DNA from: Chth-196 sp044376515
GTDB lineage: Bacteria; Verrucomicrobiota; Verrucomicrobiia; Chthoniobacterales; Chthoniobacteraceae
DNA length: 5,563 nucleotides
Assembly: GCA_044376515.1 (NCBI GenBank)
Contig: JBILKV010000380.1
Coordinates: 1 to 5,563, forward strand
Reading direction: 5' to 3'
The notes under the pieces were generated by a model. It saw only the letters and a program-made list of their open reading frames with translations, ran no database searches and was not told the DNA's origin. How positions within the stretch are numbered: the stretch's first letter is position 1; each line of letters starts with the position of its first letter. The position numbers and the translations under genes were made by a program. Of this stretch, positions 1 to 5,563 are shown piece by piece.

Positions 1-600
1 GGATCCCGCAGCGATCGCGGTCCCGCCAAAGATCCAGTTGTTGGCCGTCCCGGCAAGGATGAGGGAGCCTCCTGAGAGCGTGCCCGCAATCACTTCGTTG
101 GAAAAATCCAGAGGCCGCACTCCCCGGTAGGCGGTATTGTTCTCGGATACGGCGAAGCTGGTGCCGGAACCTGTCGGGGAACCATCCACGAGGAGCCAGG
201 GGACAATCGCCCGGTTGATCGTATTGTTCACGCCGCCCTGGCCGACAGCCGTTGCCGCTGTTGCAAGCGTCAGCCCGGCCCAAGTGCCGCCAATCGTGGT
301 CACGCCCCGCACCAGACCCGTCGCCTGACTGGCGCGGGTGACCGAGTTTCCCGAGAACAATAACGATCCAGCCTGGGTGGTGAAGGTGACCAGGTTGAAC
401 CCGCTGCTCAGAATGAGATTACCACCGATACCAATCCCCTCATTAACAGCCGCCGAGGCATTACCCACCAGCTCGAATCCCGAGGCATTCAGGGTAAGGG
501 TACGGCCGTTTCCGATGCGTGCTCCGTAGGCGGTGCCCGAGTTGTCCAAACGCAGAATGTTGCCCATGGACAGGCCGGAAACGGTTCCCGCGTTGACGGT
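1..600 (-). other. Family block U2 (residues 1655-1854), second copy of U1, cut by the window edge
   Basis: Same ordered motifs as U1: ARIGNGRTLTLNASGFELVG (R1682), then NEGIGIGGNLILSSGFN (E1708), a strand with VTRAS, then NTINRAIVPWLLVDG (I1786-P1788; compare NGILPFA), then AYRGVRPLDF (R1816; compare GFRGYDAA), then GTLSGGSLILAGTANNWIFG. The Arg-to-Glu distance is 26 residues in both copies, and the Pro-to-Arg distance after the switch is 28 here against 26 in U1. The reading frame is still open at base 1, so the block continues beyond the window. Confidence 0.65.
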
Positions 601-3600
601 AGAATTTCCGCCGGAACCGGCCTGTCCGGAACCGCTCAAAATGACGAGACCCTGGTTGATGGTCAGGCCGCTCTGGGTGTTGGTGCCGGTGAGCACCAGC
701 GTGTTCGCACCCACCTTGGTCAGCAGCGCACCGCCAATCGTGCCCGAAACGGTCAGGCTGCCACCCCGGGTGACGCCGCTGACGGCGTTGATGAAGCTGG
801 TGCCGATTCCCGACGGTGCAGCAACCAGCAGCGATCCGCTCAGCGTGACAGCCGTCGCGCTGCTGTTGATAAGGGCTCCCAGCGCACTGACCGGACCCGT
901 ACCGGTGATGTTTCCCGCACCGCCAAATCCAAACCCTGAGATCGAAATCCGCTCCGGAAGGGCGGGGCTGAAGCCGTTCAAATCGAGCACCGGCGACAGT
1001 GCGGCGGCGGTGACAACCTGAGTGTTGCCTGAGGGGGTAAGCGCGGCAGTGAAGTTGGACGATATCGAAAAGGAGGTGCCGCCCAGAATGGCGGTGATGA
1101 CGGCCCCGGCTGGAATACTCCCATTACCGCCAACCGCCATCCCCACCGCAAGGTTCGCCGTGCTGTCGAGTGGATTGAGATACACAATATTTGAACCCAC
1201 AAAGCCTGTCGGGGCGTTTTGATTGGAGTTGCTGGTGAACGCGGGCCTGCCGATGGTGGTGGTACCTACGGGATCCCCCAAAGCCGTGCTGGTTCCCAGT
1301 TTGAGGACCCCCGCGCTGACAAAAAGACTGCCAGCGAAGCTGGAGGGGTTTTCGCCCGCCAAGATGAGCGTGTTGGGGGTCAGCTTTGTGAAGGTGGTTC
1401 CAGCGCCTACGGTCAGCTGGCCATTGAGTGTGATGTCACCGAAGCCACCGACGCTCGCCCCCGAGGTGCCCACGGTCAGACTGCCAGCTAAGCTGGCGGC
1501 GTTGGCGCTGCTGTTCCAAAGGGCTGCAGTGGAGTTGAAGTTCATCAGCCCCGGCCCGTTACCGTTGAGCTGGACGTTGCCGAGAACACCTGTGGTTCCG
1601 TTCAAGTCGAGGCCACCGGCGGAGGAGGCGGTCAGCGTGCCGGGGGCGGTGGTGTTGAAGGTTTGTGAGATGAGGAAGGAAGTGCCACCCACGATCGAAG
1701 TGATGTAGGCGTTTGCGGGCACGGAGGTTCCTCCGGTCAGCAACATGCCCGGCGCCAGGCCGAGGCTCGACACGGTGTCGCCTCCCTGAAGCGTGACGAG
1801 ACTGGAATTAACGGCCGTCACCGGCGGGGTGGTGGTGCTGGCTGTTGCACTTGTGATGCGAGTGGTACCGGCGGGCAGCGCATTGGCTGAGGCCACCAGG
1901 ACCATCCCGCCATTGACAGTCAGGTCCCCGCGGAAGGAGCCGGTGTTGCTCCCGCCAATGACCAGCATGCCGGGGCCGGTCTTGAAGAGGGCGTTGGCAC
2001 CGGTACTGGTGCCTGCCTGGCTGATCTGCCCCAGCAGCTGCAAGGCGCTGCCGGTCTGAAAGATGGACAACGGGCTGGTGCTGAGCGTCACTCCCGGCCC
2101 CACACTGATGGGGCCCCCAAAGCCAAACCAGCCCCCTGCGAGGGAACTCAAGGCACCGTTGACCAGATTGAGGGTGCCGCCCGCCCCAAAGCTTGCCGAC
2201 CCGGTGAGCACCGCGCCGAAAACGGTCCCGAGCGTGTCAATCGTGTCAACGGTACCGGCCTGCAAAACGAAGTCGGCGTCGATCTGCGCCGCCAGACTGG
2301 AGTTGTTAGCGGGGGCGCTGTAGAGATTTCCTGCAGCGATGGCTCGATAACCGAAAGGGGTGCCGCCGCCGGTGGTGTCGGGACCCGAGTAGAGTAAACG
2401 CTGGCCCCCCGTGCCCGCGAGGTTTCCGGCCTTGTAGGCGATGGTATGCGGGCCGGGAGCCAGATACACTGTCGCGCCCGCAGTGTCGCTAAAGCTCCCG
2501 GCACCAGTCGCACCTGCGTTGTTCTGCAGCACCGAAGCCCCGTTGATGTAGAGAATCAGCTGGTCGTCGGCCGCGCTGGTGAAGGTGTAGTTGCCGCCGG
2601 TGGTGATCTGGAGCAAACCGGTGTAGGCTGCCTGTGAATTTTGGAAATTCACGGTCGCATTCGCCGGCCTGTTGAGGAAACCCGCATCCGAGGGGGAGGA
2701 AACGCTCTGGGCGCTGTACCCAATTCCCCCGATGAGCCCCGAAACGGCCGAGATGGTTCCAGCGCGGGTGGAGGTGGAGGTGAAAAAGGCGTTCAACCCG
2801 CCCGGCTGGAAGTCGGTTGGCACCGTGGTACCCAGCCCGCTGGTTTTGACCGCGATGAGCGGGGCGGTGTTCCCGTTGAGGGTCACGGTTCCGCCCACGG
2901 CGTAGGCACTCGCCGTAGAAGTGCCCAGCGTCACCAGATCAGGGAAGATGACCGTGCCCAGTCCGATGTTGACGGGTTTGGGGCCTTCATAGTCGTAAAC
3001 AGTGACCGTGGTGCCGAGCGAGGAATTGATTCGCACCGGTTCGGAGCCGGTGTTGGAAAGCGACTCCACCCGCAAGCCGTAGTTGCCGGAACCAAGCACG
3101 TTGAGGATCTGACCACCGCTCATCGAAACCTTCGGCACTTGGATGATGTTGCCGGTATTTGCGATGCCGAAAGTCCCAATCTGCAGGGTGATCGCCGAGG
3201 TGCTTGTGCCCGCCACAATTCCCGCCGGGTAGAAAATTGTCCCGAAACTGGAGGCCCCACTGTTGAGCAATTGGAGCAGTCCCCCATTGATGGTCACGTT
3301 CCCACTGGGAAGCGGAAAGGGGTTGGACCCGTTGAGACCCGACAACTGGAGCGTCCCGCCGTTGAGGGTGAGCCCCCCGGTAAAACTGTTGTTGTTGAGC
3401 AGGGCCAGAGTGCCCAACCCCGTTTTGGTGAGCGAGGAGGTCTCGTCGGTGCCGGCGATGGCCCCGCTCAGGGTGAGGGTGGCCTGCGGGGCCTCCACGT
3501 TGAGGGTCGTCCCGCCGGCGGGCAAGGTGGTGTCGCTGCTCAGGGTCAGGCTATTGAGGCCGCGCAGGTTGAGGTGCGATCCCAGCGTGAACGCGTTGCC

Positions 3601-5563
3601 GATCGTGCGCGCGGCATCCGTCACCAGCGTCGTGTTGTTGCCCATGGTTAACGGGCCCGTCCCCAGCGGACCGGCCGTGATATTATTGGGGGCTCCAGTG
3701 CTGCTGCCCCCAAGAACCAGCCCGCCAGCGCGGACGTCGACCCCGCCGGTAAAGTTGCTGGTGCCGCTGCTGAGTTGCAGGAGGCCGTTGCCGGTCTTGA
3801 TAATGCCCCCCGGTCCGGTGCCGGCGGTGTCGGTGATCATCGCGCCGACGTTGAGCGTGGGCGTGATCGGTGCGATAGAGGCATTGTTGTTCACCGTCAC
3901 GGCCGCCACGTTGAAGGTGCGGGTGGCCCCGTTGAGATCCAGCACGGAGGGACCTCCCGAGGAGACCGTGGCAATGGTGCTCACGTTGGAGGAAGTGGCC
4001 GTGATGTCCCCGGCCAGTTTCAGGGTGCTCCCGATGGTGAACGTGCCGGTGCCGACGGCTGTAGCGGTACCCGCCTTGGTGAGCACCACCGAGACGCCGT
4101 CCGGTTCGACGGACTGGATGAAGGTCCCGGCCGGGATGTTGGTGCCGGTAATCGGCATGCCGGCCGCAAGGCCGACCGTCGTGGGCAGGGTGATCGTGGT
4201 TGAATTCGCTTCGGTCGAGCCGCTCCCGTAGGGGGTGAGTGTCACCGTACCGCTGGCGTTGGCGGTGCCGCTCAACAGGACCTGCGTGGAATTGAGGACC
4301 TGCGAGACGGTCACGCCAGTGGGAAGGCCGGTGCCGAACAAAGGCATCCCCGGCACCAGGCCGAAGGTATTGGTCATGGTCACCACGTTCGAACCGGAGG
4401 TTGTGACGGCGCTGGCGAGCGTGGAGAGCCCGCTGCCCAGAGCCAGAGTCGGCGCACCGCCCCCGTTGTTGTTGAAGGTCAGGCCGGCCAGCGTGGCGTC
4501 GTAGCTGTTCAGGTTGAGGTTGGCGCCCCCATTGAGGGTTGGAGCAACGCTGGTGGCGATCTGGCCCGTACCCAGCACCGAAACGGTGGCGGCATTGAGA
4601 ATGAGGTCCCCGGCTGGGATGGCCACCGTGTTGAGGCCATCGGCATTGGCGACGCCAAGCTGGATGGTACCCGTCTGTCCTGGATTTCCATTGAGGACGG
4701 TTCCGCCCGTATAACCGTTGGAGCCCGCCATCAGCAGCACCGCGTTGTTGTAGGGGGTGTACACCAACCGCATTTTGGCTCCGAAACCGCTGTCCACGAG
4801 AGCACTGTTAAGGGTGACGGTACCTTGGTTCACGGTCAGGTAGAGATTGGCATTGCCCGCCGCCAGGGTCCCACCGGCATTCAGCCGGCCGTTGCCAACG
4901 CCAGTGCCGATTGACCGGGTGAAGTTTCCTGAGAGAACGAGGGCGCCCGCGGTCAGGTTGAGGGTGTCTGCGTTGTCGGCGAACCCGAAGGTCTGTCCGT
5001 TCGCGCTGCTCACGTAGGCCAGTGCGTTGAGCGCGTAAGTTCCTGCGGTTCCCGTTCCTGCGACATCCGCAACCGTGAAACTACCGCTGGCAAGCCGGAT
5101 GTTCTGGGTGGCGCCGCCCGTGGCGGGGAGAACGGCTGCGTCGTAGCCGCGGAACCCGACGGTGTTTAAGGTTCCCACACCCAGTTGCGCATCGTAGGAA
5201 AGCAACTCCGCAGCGCTTGTCGCAAAGGGCAGAATTCCGTTCACCAGCAGGTCGGTGCCGTTGGTGAACTTCAGCCGGGTGGAAGAGCCCAGCGCAGGGA
5301 TGTTATTACTGTACATCGTCGCATCGTTGAGCACGGTGAGCGTCCCCGCCTGGACCTCCAAAGAGCGCACGCCGGATGCGCCGTTTGTCAGCGTGAAGAA
5401 GTTTTGACCCTGTGCGAGCGTAAGGTTCCCGAGCGTCTCCACCACGGCCATGTTGTCCCGGCCCGTTGCGGTAAAGTTTGCGCCGCGCATCGTGATCGGC
5501 GCGGCATCGTTGATGCGGTTGTTCAAACCGGCCATCCCCGTGTTGTTGGTGAGAGTCAGCGTC
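1..5563 (-). CDS. Internal part of a giant PATR-type beta-solenoid surface protein with an embedded PA14-like domain (both ends open)
   Basis: Codons are in register with bases 3-1 as the last and 5562-5560 as the first, giving 1854 sense codons without a stop. Six recognisable autotransporter-associated beta-strand repeats (consensus LxKTGxGTLxLxGxNxxTGGxTVNGGTLxLG), LDLNG spacers and a PA14-like domain fix strand and frame. Third codon positions are mostly G or C, as expected for a GC-rich genome. No cysteine appears and lysine is rare, which fits an exported beta-rich repeat protein. Known family behaviour: such proteins are secreted and form long solenoids, often ending in an autotransporter barrel or a sorting tag; neither end is visible here, so signal peptide, anchor and total length are unknown. 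No frameshift is evident, since recognisable motifs occur along the frame from end to end. An adhesin or surface/matrix role is inferred. Residue numbers used in other entries count from base 5562. Confidence 0.95.
631..726 (-). repeat. PATR repeat 6
   Basis: Residues 1613-1644: LLTKVGANTLVLTGTNTQSG then LTINQGLVILSG. LTKxGxxTLxLxGxNT is well kept; YTGGT reads QSGLT. Spacing from the start of PATR 4 to 5 to 6 is 597 and 666 bp, so the three lie in a roughly 200-residue periodic array. Confidence 0.88.
727..1014 (-). other. LDLNG spacer before PATR 6 (residues 1517-1612)
   Basis: PVLDLNGFSPALPERISISG (L1526-G1530) carries the commonest family form, LDLNGF. It continues with GFGFGGAGNITGTGPVSALG, NSSATAVTLSGSLLVAAPSG and GGSLTVSGTIGGA, the last being the 'LSGxIxG' strand that precedes a PATR. 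No further domain is seen. Confidence 0.65.
1015..1209 (-). repeat. GM-IPAG module, copy D
   Basis: Residues 1452-1516: GSNIVYLNPLDSTANLAV-GM (M1475), VGGNGSIPAGAVITAILGGT, then SFSISSNFTAALTPSGNTQV. It shares IPAG, I-T-x-I, GGTSFxIS and the closing T-A element with copy C. It lies between the tail of PATR 5 (GTTTIG) and an LDLNG spacer, the same insertion point as copy C. Confidence 0.7.
1294..1392 (-). repeat. PATR repeat 5
   Basis: Residues 1391-1423: FTKLTPNTLILAGENPSSFA then GSLFVSAGVLKLG. KTGxGTL has become KLTPNTL and YTGGT has become FAGSL, while the strand pattern and the following TSTALGDPVGTTTIG tail match the family closely. A moderately diverged repeat. Confidence 0.85.
1325..1499. 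repeat. Pair of 22-bp near-identical direct repeats with palindromic cores
   Basis: Bases 1325-1346 and 1478-1499 match at 20 of 22 positions and are 153 bp apart, exactly 51 codons. Each holds an inverted repeat with a 3-base loop: CCAGC-GAA-GCTGG at 1331-1343 and GCCAGC-TAA-GCTGGC at 1483-1497. Both copies are in frame and encode the same beta-strand turn, SFAGSL in PATR 5 and SLAGSL in the preceding spacer. Likely the remains of an internal duplication. Confidence 0.6.
1393..1626 (-). other. LDLNG spacer before PATR 5 (residues 1313-1390)
   Basis: AGGLDLNGTTGVLGNVQLNG (L1318-G1322) is a clear LDLNG spacer. It is followed by MNFNSTAALWNSSANAASLA, GSLTVGTSG and DITLNGQLTVGAGTTF, strands that lead into PATR 5. 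The NSSANAASLAGSL portion recurs as NSSATAVTLSGSL in the next spacer (about residues 1566-1578). Confidence 0.65.
1627..1821 (-). repeat. GM-IPAG module, copy C
   Basis: Residues 1248-1312: NSSLVTLQGGDTVSSLGLAP-GM (M1273), then TGGTSVPANAYITSIVGGTS, FLISQTFNTTAPGTLTA. More like copy D than A or B, with the shared I-x-GGTSFxIS element. It sits between the tail of PATR 4 (PAGTTRITSA) and an LDLNG spacer, a position that is normally a few residues long in PATR proteins. Confidence 0.7.
1891..1989 (-). repeat. PATR repeat 4
   Basis: Residues 1192-1224: LFKTGPGMLVIGGSNTGSFR then GDLTVNGGMVLVA. It keeps KTGPG, the GGSNT turn, and TVNGGxxLV; FTGG is changed to FRGD. It is followed by SANALPAGTTRI, the normal 'aLg.GTTxi' tail of a PATR. 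Confidence 0.85.
1990..2316 (-). other. Linker and pre-PATR 4 strand region (residues 1083-1191)
   Basis: Begins right after the PA14 close with NNSSLAAQIDADFVLQAGTV, then DTIDTLGTVFG, LTGSASFGAGGTLNLVNGAL, GGWFGFGGPISVGPGVTLSV and QLLGQISQAGTSTGANA. The last element is the 'LxGxIsGxG' strand that normally precedes the KTG of a PATR, so repeat architecture resumes here. No separate domain is recognised. Confidence 0.55.
2317..2700 (-). other. PA14-like domain (putative carbohydrate-binding beta-barrel)
   Basis: Residues about 955-1082. The order matches PA14: GFLNRPANATVNF (start), YTGLLQITTGGNYTFTSAAD (Y980 on; 'sGyl.v.tsGtYtF.ssaD'), DDQLILYINGASVLQN (D999-D1000; 'DDGv.l.idG..v'), GATVYLAPGPHTIAYKAGN (the 'v.L.aG.htI.v.Y' strand), RLLYSGPD (the 'l.w.gPd' strand), and AIAAGNLYS, like the usual 'IPasaLy' close. 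The DDG triad is DDQ and the usual iDG is ING. In several PA14 lectins the paired Asp holds Ca2+ for sugar binding, and both Asp are present here. Function as a glycan-binding unit is inferred from the family; a structural role is also possible. Confidence 0.8.
2701..3336 (-). other. Unassigned 212-residue segment between PATR 3 and the PA14-like domain
   Basis: Residues 743-954. It starts in repeat style (NVTINGGLLQLLNSGASSFG) but then leaves the PATR pattern. Landmarks are FYPAGIVAGTSTSAITL, NIIQVPKVSMSGGQILNVLG, the relatively charged VYDYEGPKPVNIGLG (855-869), FPDLVTLG, and AFFTSTSTRAGTISALSGLI shortly before the PA14 part. There is no KTG, YTGG or LDLNG. It may be irregular solenoid or a separate beta domain acting as stalk for the PA14 unit. 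I do not recognise a family. Confidence 0.5.
3337..3432 (-). repeat. PATR repeat 3 (near consensus)
   Basis: Residues 711-742: LTKTGLGTLALLNNNSFTGG followed by LTLNGGTLQLSG. Every diagnostic position is kept: LTKTG, GTL, N before x-FTGG, and NGGTLQL. Three consecutive Asn codons lie at 3388-3396. This is the best single match to the PATR consensus in the window. Confidence 0.95.
3433..3705 (-). other. Canonical inter-PATR block (residues 620-710)
   Basis: Close to the family's textbook spacer: AGPLGTGPLTMGNNTTL, then DAARTIGNAFTLGSHLNLRG, LNSLTLSSDTTL, and TLTLSGAIAGTDETSS just before the next LTKTG. Relatives read 'GPLGTGxLTL - DAARTIGNAVTLGGxFTLGG - LTLSG - LSGAISG'. This is the least diverged part of the window and the strongest anchor for the family assignment. 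Confidence 0.85.
3706..3804 (-). repeat. PATR repeat 2
   Basis: Residues 587-619: IIKTGNGLLQLSSGTSNFTG then GVDVRAGGLVLGG. It keeps K-T-G, the central strand, FTGG and the final GGLVLGG strand of the autotransporter-associated beta-strand repeat. Length (33 residues) is normal for the family. Confidence 0.9.
3805..4038 (-). other. LDLNG spacer before PATR 2 (residues 509-586)
   Basis: Contains GPSVLDLNGATRTFNVAAV (L541-G545), the standard 'LDLNG - aromatic - strand' spacer of PATR proteins, then VNNNASIAPITPTLNVGAM and a Gly-rich TAGTGPGG turn directly before the KTG of PATR 2. No other domain is recognised. Confidence 0.65.
4039..4218 (-). repeat. GM-IPAG module, copy B
   Basis: Residues 449-508. 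Pattern: STTITLPTTVGLAAGMPITG (M469), NIPAGTFIQSVEPDGVSVVL, then TKAGTATAVGTGTF. Same order of elements as copy A with the two GM methionines 63 residues apart, hence a tandem repeat of about 189 bp in which the DNA itself has diverged well beyond easy recognition. Confidence 0.7.
4231..4410 (-). repeat. GM-IPAG module, copy A
   Basis: Residues 385-444. Pattern: SGSNVVTMTN, then FGLVPGMPLFGTGLPTGVTV (M406), then STQVLLSGTANASGTVTL. The general form is 'strand - GLxxGM - xxGxxIPxG - xIxxV - strand - ASG', about 60 residues. I know this short pattern as a recurrent module in bacterial surface proteins but cannot give it a confident family name. Copy A is followed after only four residues by copy B, so this pair is tandem. 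Here the IPAG element reads LPTG. Confidence 0.7.
4411..4653 (-). other. Inter-repeat spacer after PATR 1 (residues 304-384)
   Basis: Begins with VANADGLNTVAIPAGDLILN, the normal continuation of a PATR ('ALG...TTV'), and contains NLNLNSYDATLAGLTFNNN, a variant of the LDLNG-plus-tlxsL spacer. Three Asn codons in a row lie at bases 4465-4473. Asn/Gly-rich beta-strand sequence, most simply read as more solenoid rungs. Confidence 0.55.
4654..4767 (-). repeat. PATR repeat 1 (divergent)
   Basis: Residues 266-303. The first half has lost the KTGxGTL signature (LVYTPYNNAVLLMAGSN instead), but the second half is clear: GSNGYTGGTVLNGNPGQ followed by GTIQLGVANADG. The YTGGT turn and the IQLG strand are the diagnostic part. 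It closes block U1, the usual place for a PATR in this family. Confidence 0.75.
4768..5563 (-). other. Family block U1 (residues 1-265): R-x-x-D / ETLG / ILP / LYL segment leading into a PATR
   Basis: This stretch follows a fixed order seen in PATR giants: RIND (R16), then ETLGNLTLAQGQN (E42-N54), then a short NGILPFA switch (I110-P112), then GFRGYDAA (R138), then DTLNLTAGALVLSGNF (about residues 199-214), and GNANLYLTVNQGTVTLNSAL (236-255) running into PATR 1. In relatives the ILP segment is usually followed by an aromatic/Thr-rich stretch and a Gly-Val-Arg motif, matched here by GFR. The block is probably a set of solenoid rungs with a loop at ILP. A diverged second copy lies at 1-600. Family placement rests on motif order, not on an alignment I could run. 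Confidence 0.7.

Noticed and set aside
1..6. BamHI site (GGATCC) at the first base, suggesting a cloned fragment end
   Set aside because: Another GGATCC occurs near base 1270 and the other window end has no such site, so nothing can be concluded.
1483..1497. GCCAGC-TAA-GCTGGC hairpin as a terminator
   Set aside because: No T-run follows on either strand and it lies in the middle of an open frame; it is better described as part of the duplicated AGSL coding segment.
137..2323. Series of 60-160-codon open frames on the plus strand, several abutting one another
   Set aside because: All are antisense to the repeat protein, rich in Pro, Val and Ala because they read its GGT/ACC-type codons backwards, and none shows a domain. 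Their abutment reflects stops at regular codons of the repeats, not an operon.
2148..2513. 121-codon minus-strand frame in another register
   Set aside because: It overlaps the PA14-like domain region and the following linker, which have strong protein-family support in the main frame; its Arg/Pro/Ser-rich product is a typical out-of-frame shadow.
2641..3651. 336-codon open frame on the plus strand
   Set aside because: It is the exact codon-complement register of the minus-strand gene, where stops arise only from rare TTA, CTA and TCA codons. Its product is Gly/Arg/His-rich without a recognisable family, it starts at TTG without a clear ribosome binding site, and it lies antisense to PATR 3 and the segment before PA14.
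3263..4231. 322-codon open frame on the plus strand
   Set aside because: Pro/Val/Leu-rich shadow, antisense to well-conserved PATR 2, PATR 3 and their spacer. A GGAG lies about 10 bases before its TTG start, but this is easily chance in GC-rich DNA.
1..5563. CRISPR array, insertion sequence or other tandem DNA repeat element
   Set aside because: Repetition is at protein level with diverged DNA. There are no regularly spaced identical repeats, no terminal inverted repeats and no transposase-like product in any frame.

Overview
The whole window lies inside one gene. On the minus strand a single reading frame runs from base 5562 to base 1 (1854 codons). I read every codon and found no stop; neither the start nor the stop codon of the gene is in the window. 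The DNA is GC-rich (about 60% or more by eye). The protein is low-complexity, dominated by Gly, Thr, Ser, Ala, Leu, Val and Asn, with no cysteine in my translation and only about 14 lysines. It is the middle of a giant surface or secreted protein of the autotransporter-associated beta-strand repeat (PATR, 'passenger-associated transport repeat') kind. The exact flavour (PATR units with LDLNG spacers, GPLGTG / DAARTIGNAFTLG blocks, ILP 'switch' blocks, an embedded PA14-like domain) is the one I know best from Verrucomicrobiota and related environmental bacteria. That assignment is an inference from protein style, not from a phylogenetic marker.

Layout in protein order (high to low coordinates). 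Residues 1-265 (5563-4768) form a long family block. PATR 1 follows (4767-4654), then a spacer and two tandem 'GM...IPAG' modules, A and B (4410-4039). Next come an LDLNG spacer, PATR 2, a textbook inter-PATR block and PATR 3 (4038-3337). A 212-residue segment I cannot assign (3336-2701) leads into a PA14-like domain (2700-2317). After this come a linker, PATR 4, GM module C, an LDLNG spacer, PATR 5, GM module D, another LDLNG spacer and PATR 6 (2316-631). The window ends in a second copy of the block that opened it (600-1).

Function: PATR stretches are expected to fold as an elongated right-handed beta-solenoid outside the cell, and PA14 domains often bind carbohydrate. A large adhesin or surface/matrix protein is the most reasonable reading, but substrate and anchoring cannot be told because the N-terminal signal and C-terminal anchor or barrel lie outside the window.

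There is no intergenic DNA here: no promoter, terminator, RNA gene, CRISPR array or mobile element that I can support. The long open frames on the plus strand are antisense shadows. The most noteworthy structure is the higher-order modular repetition of the protein; I see no multi-gene system.
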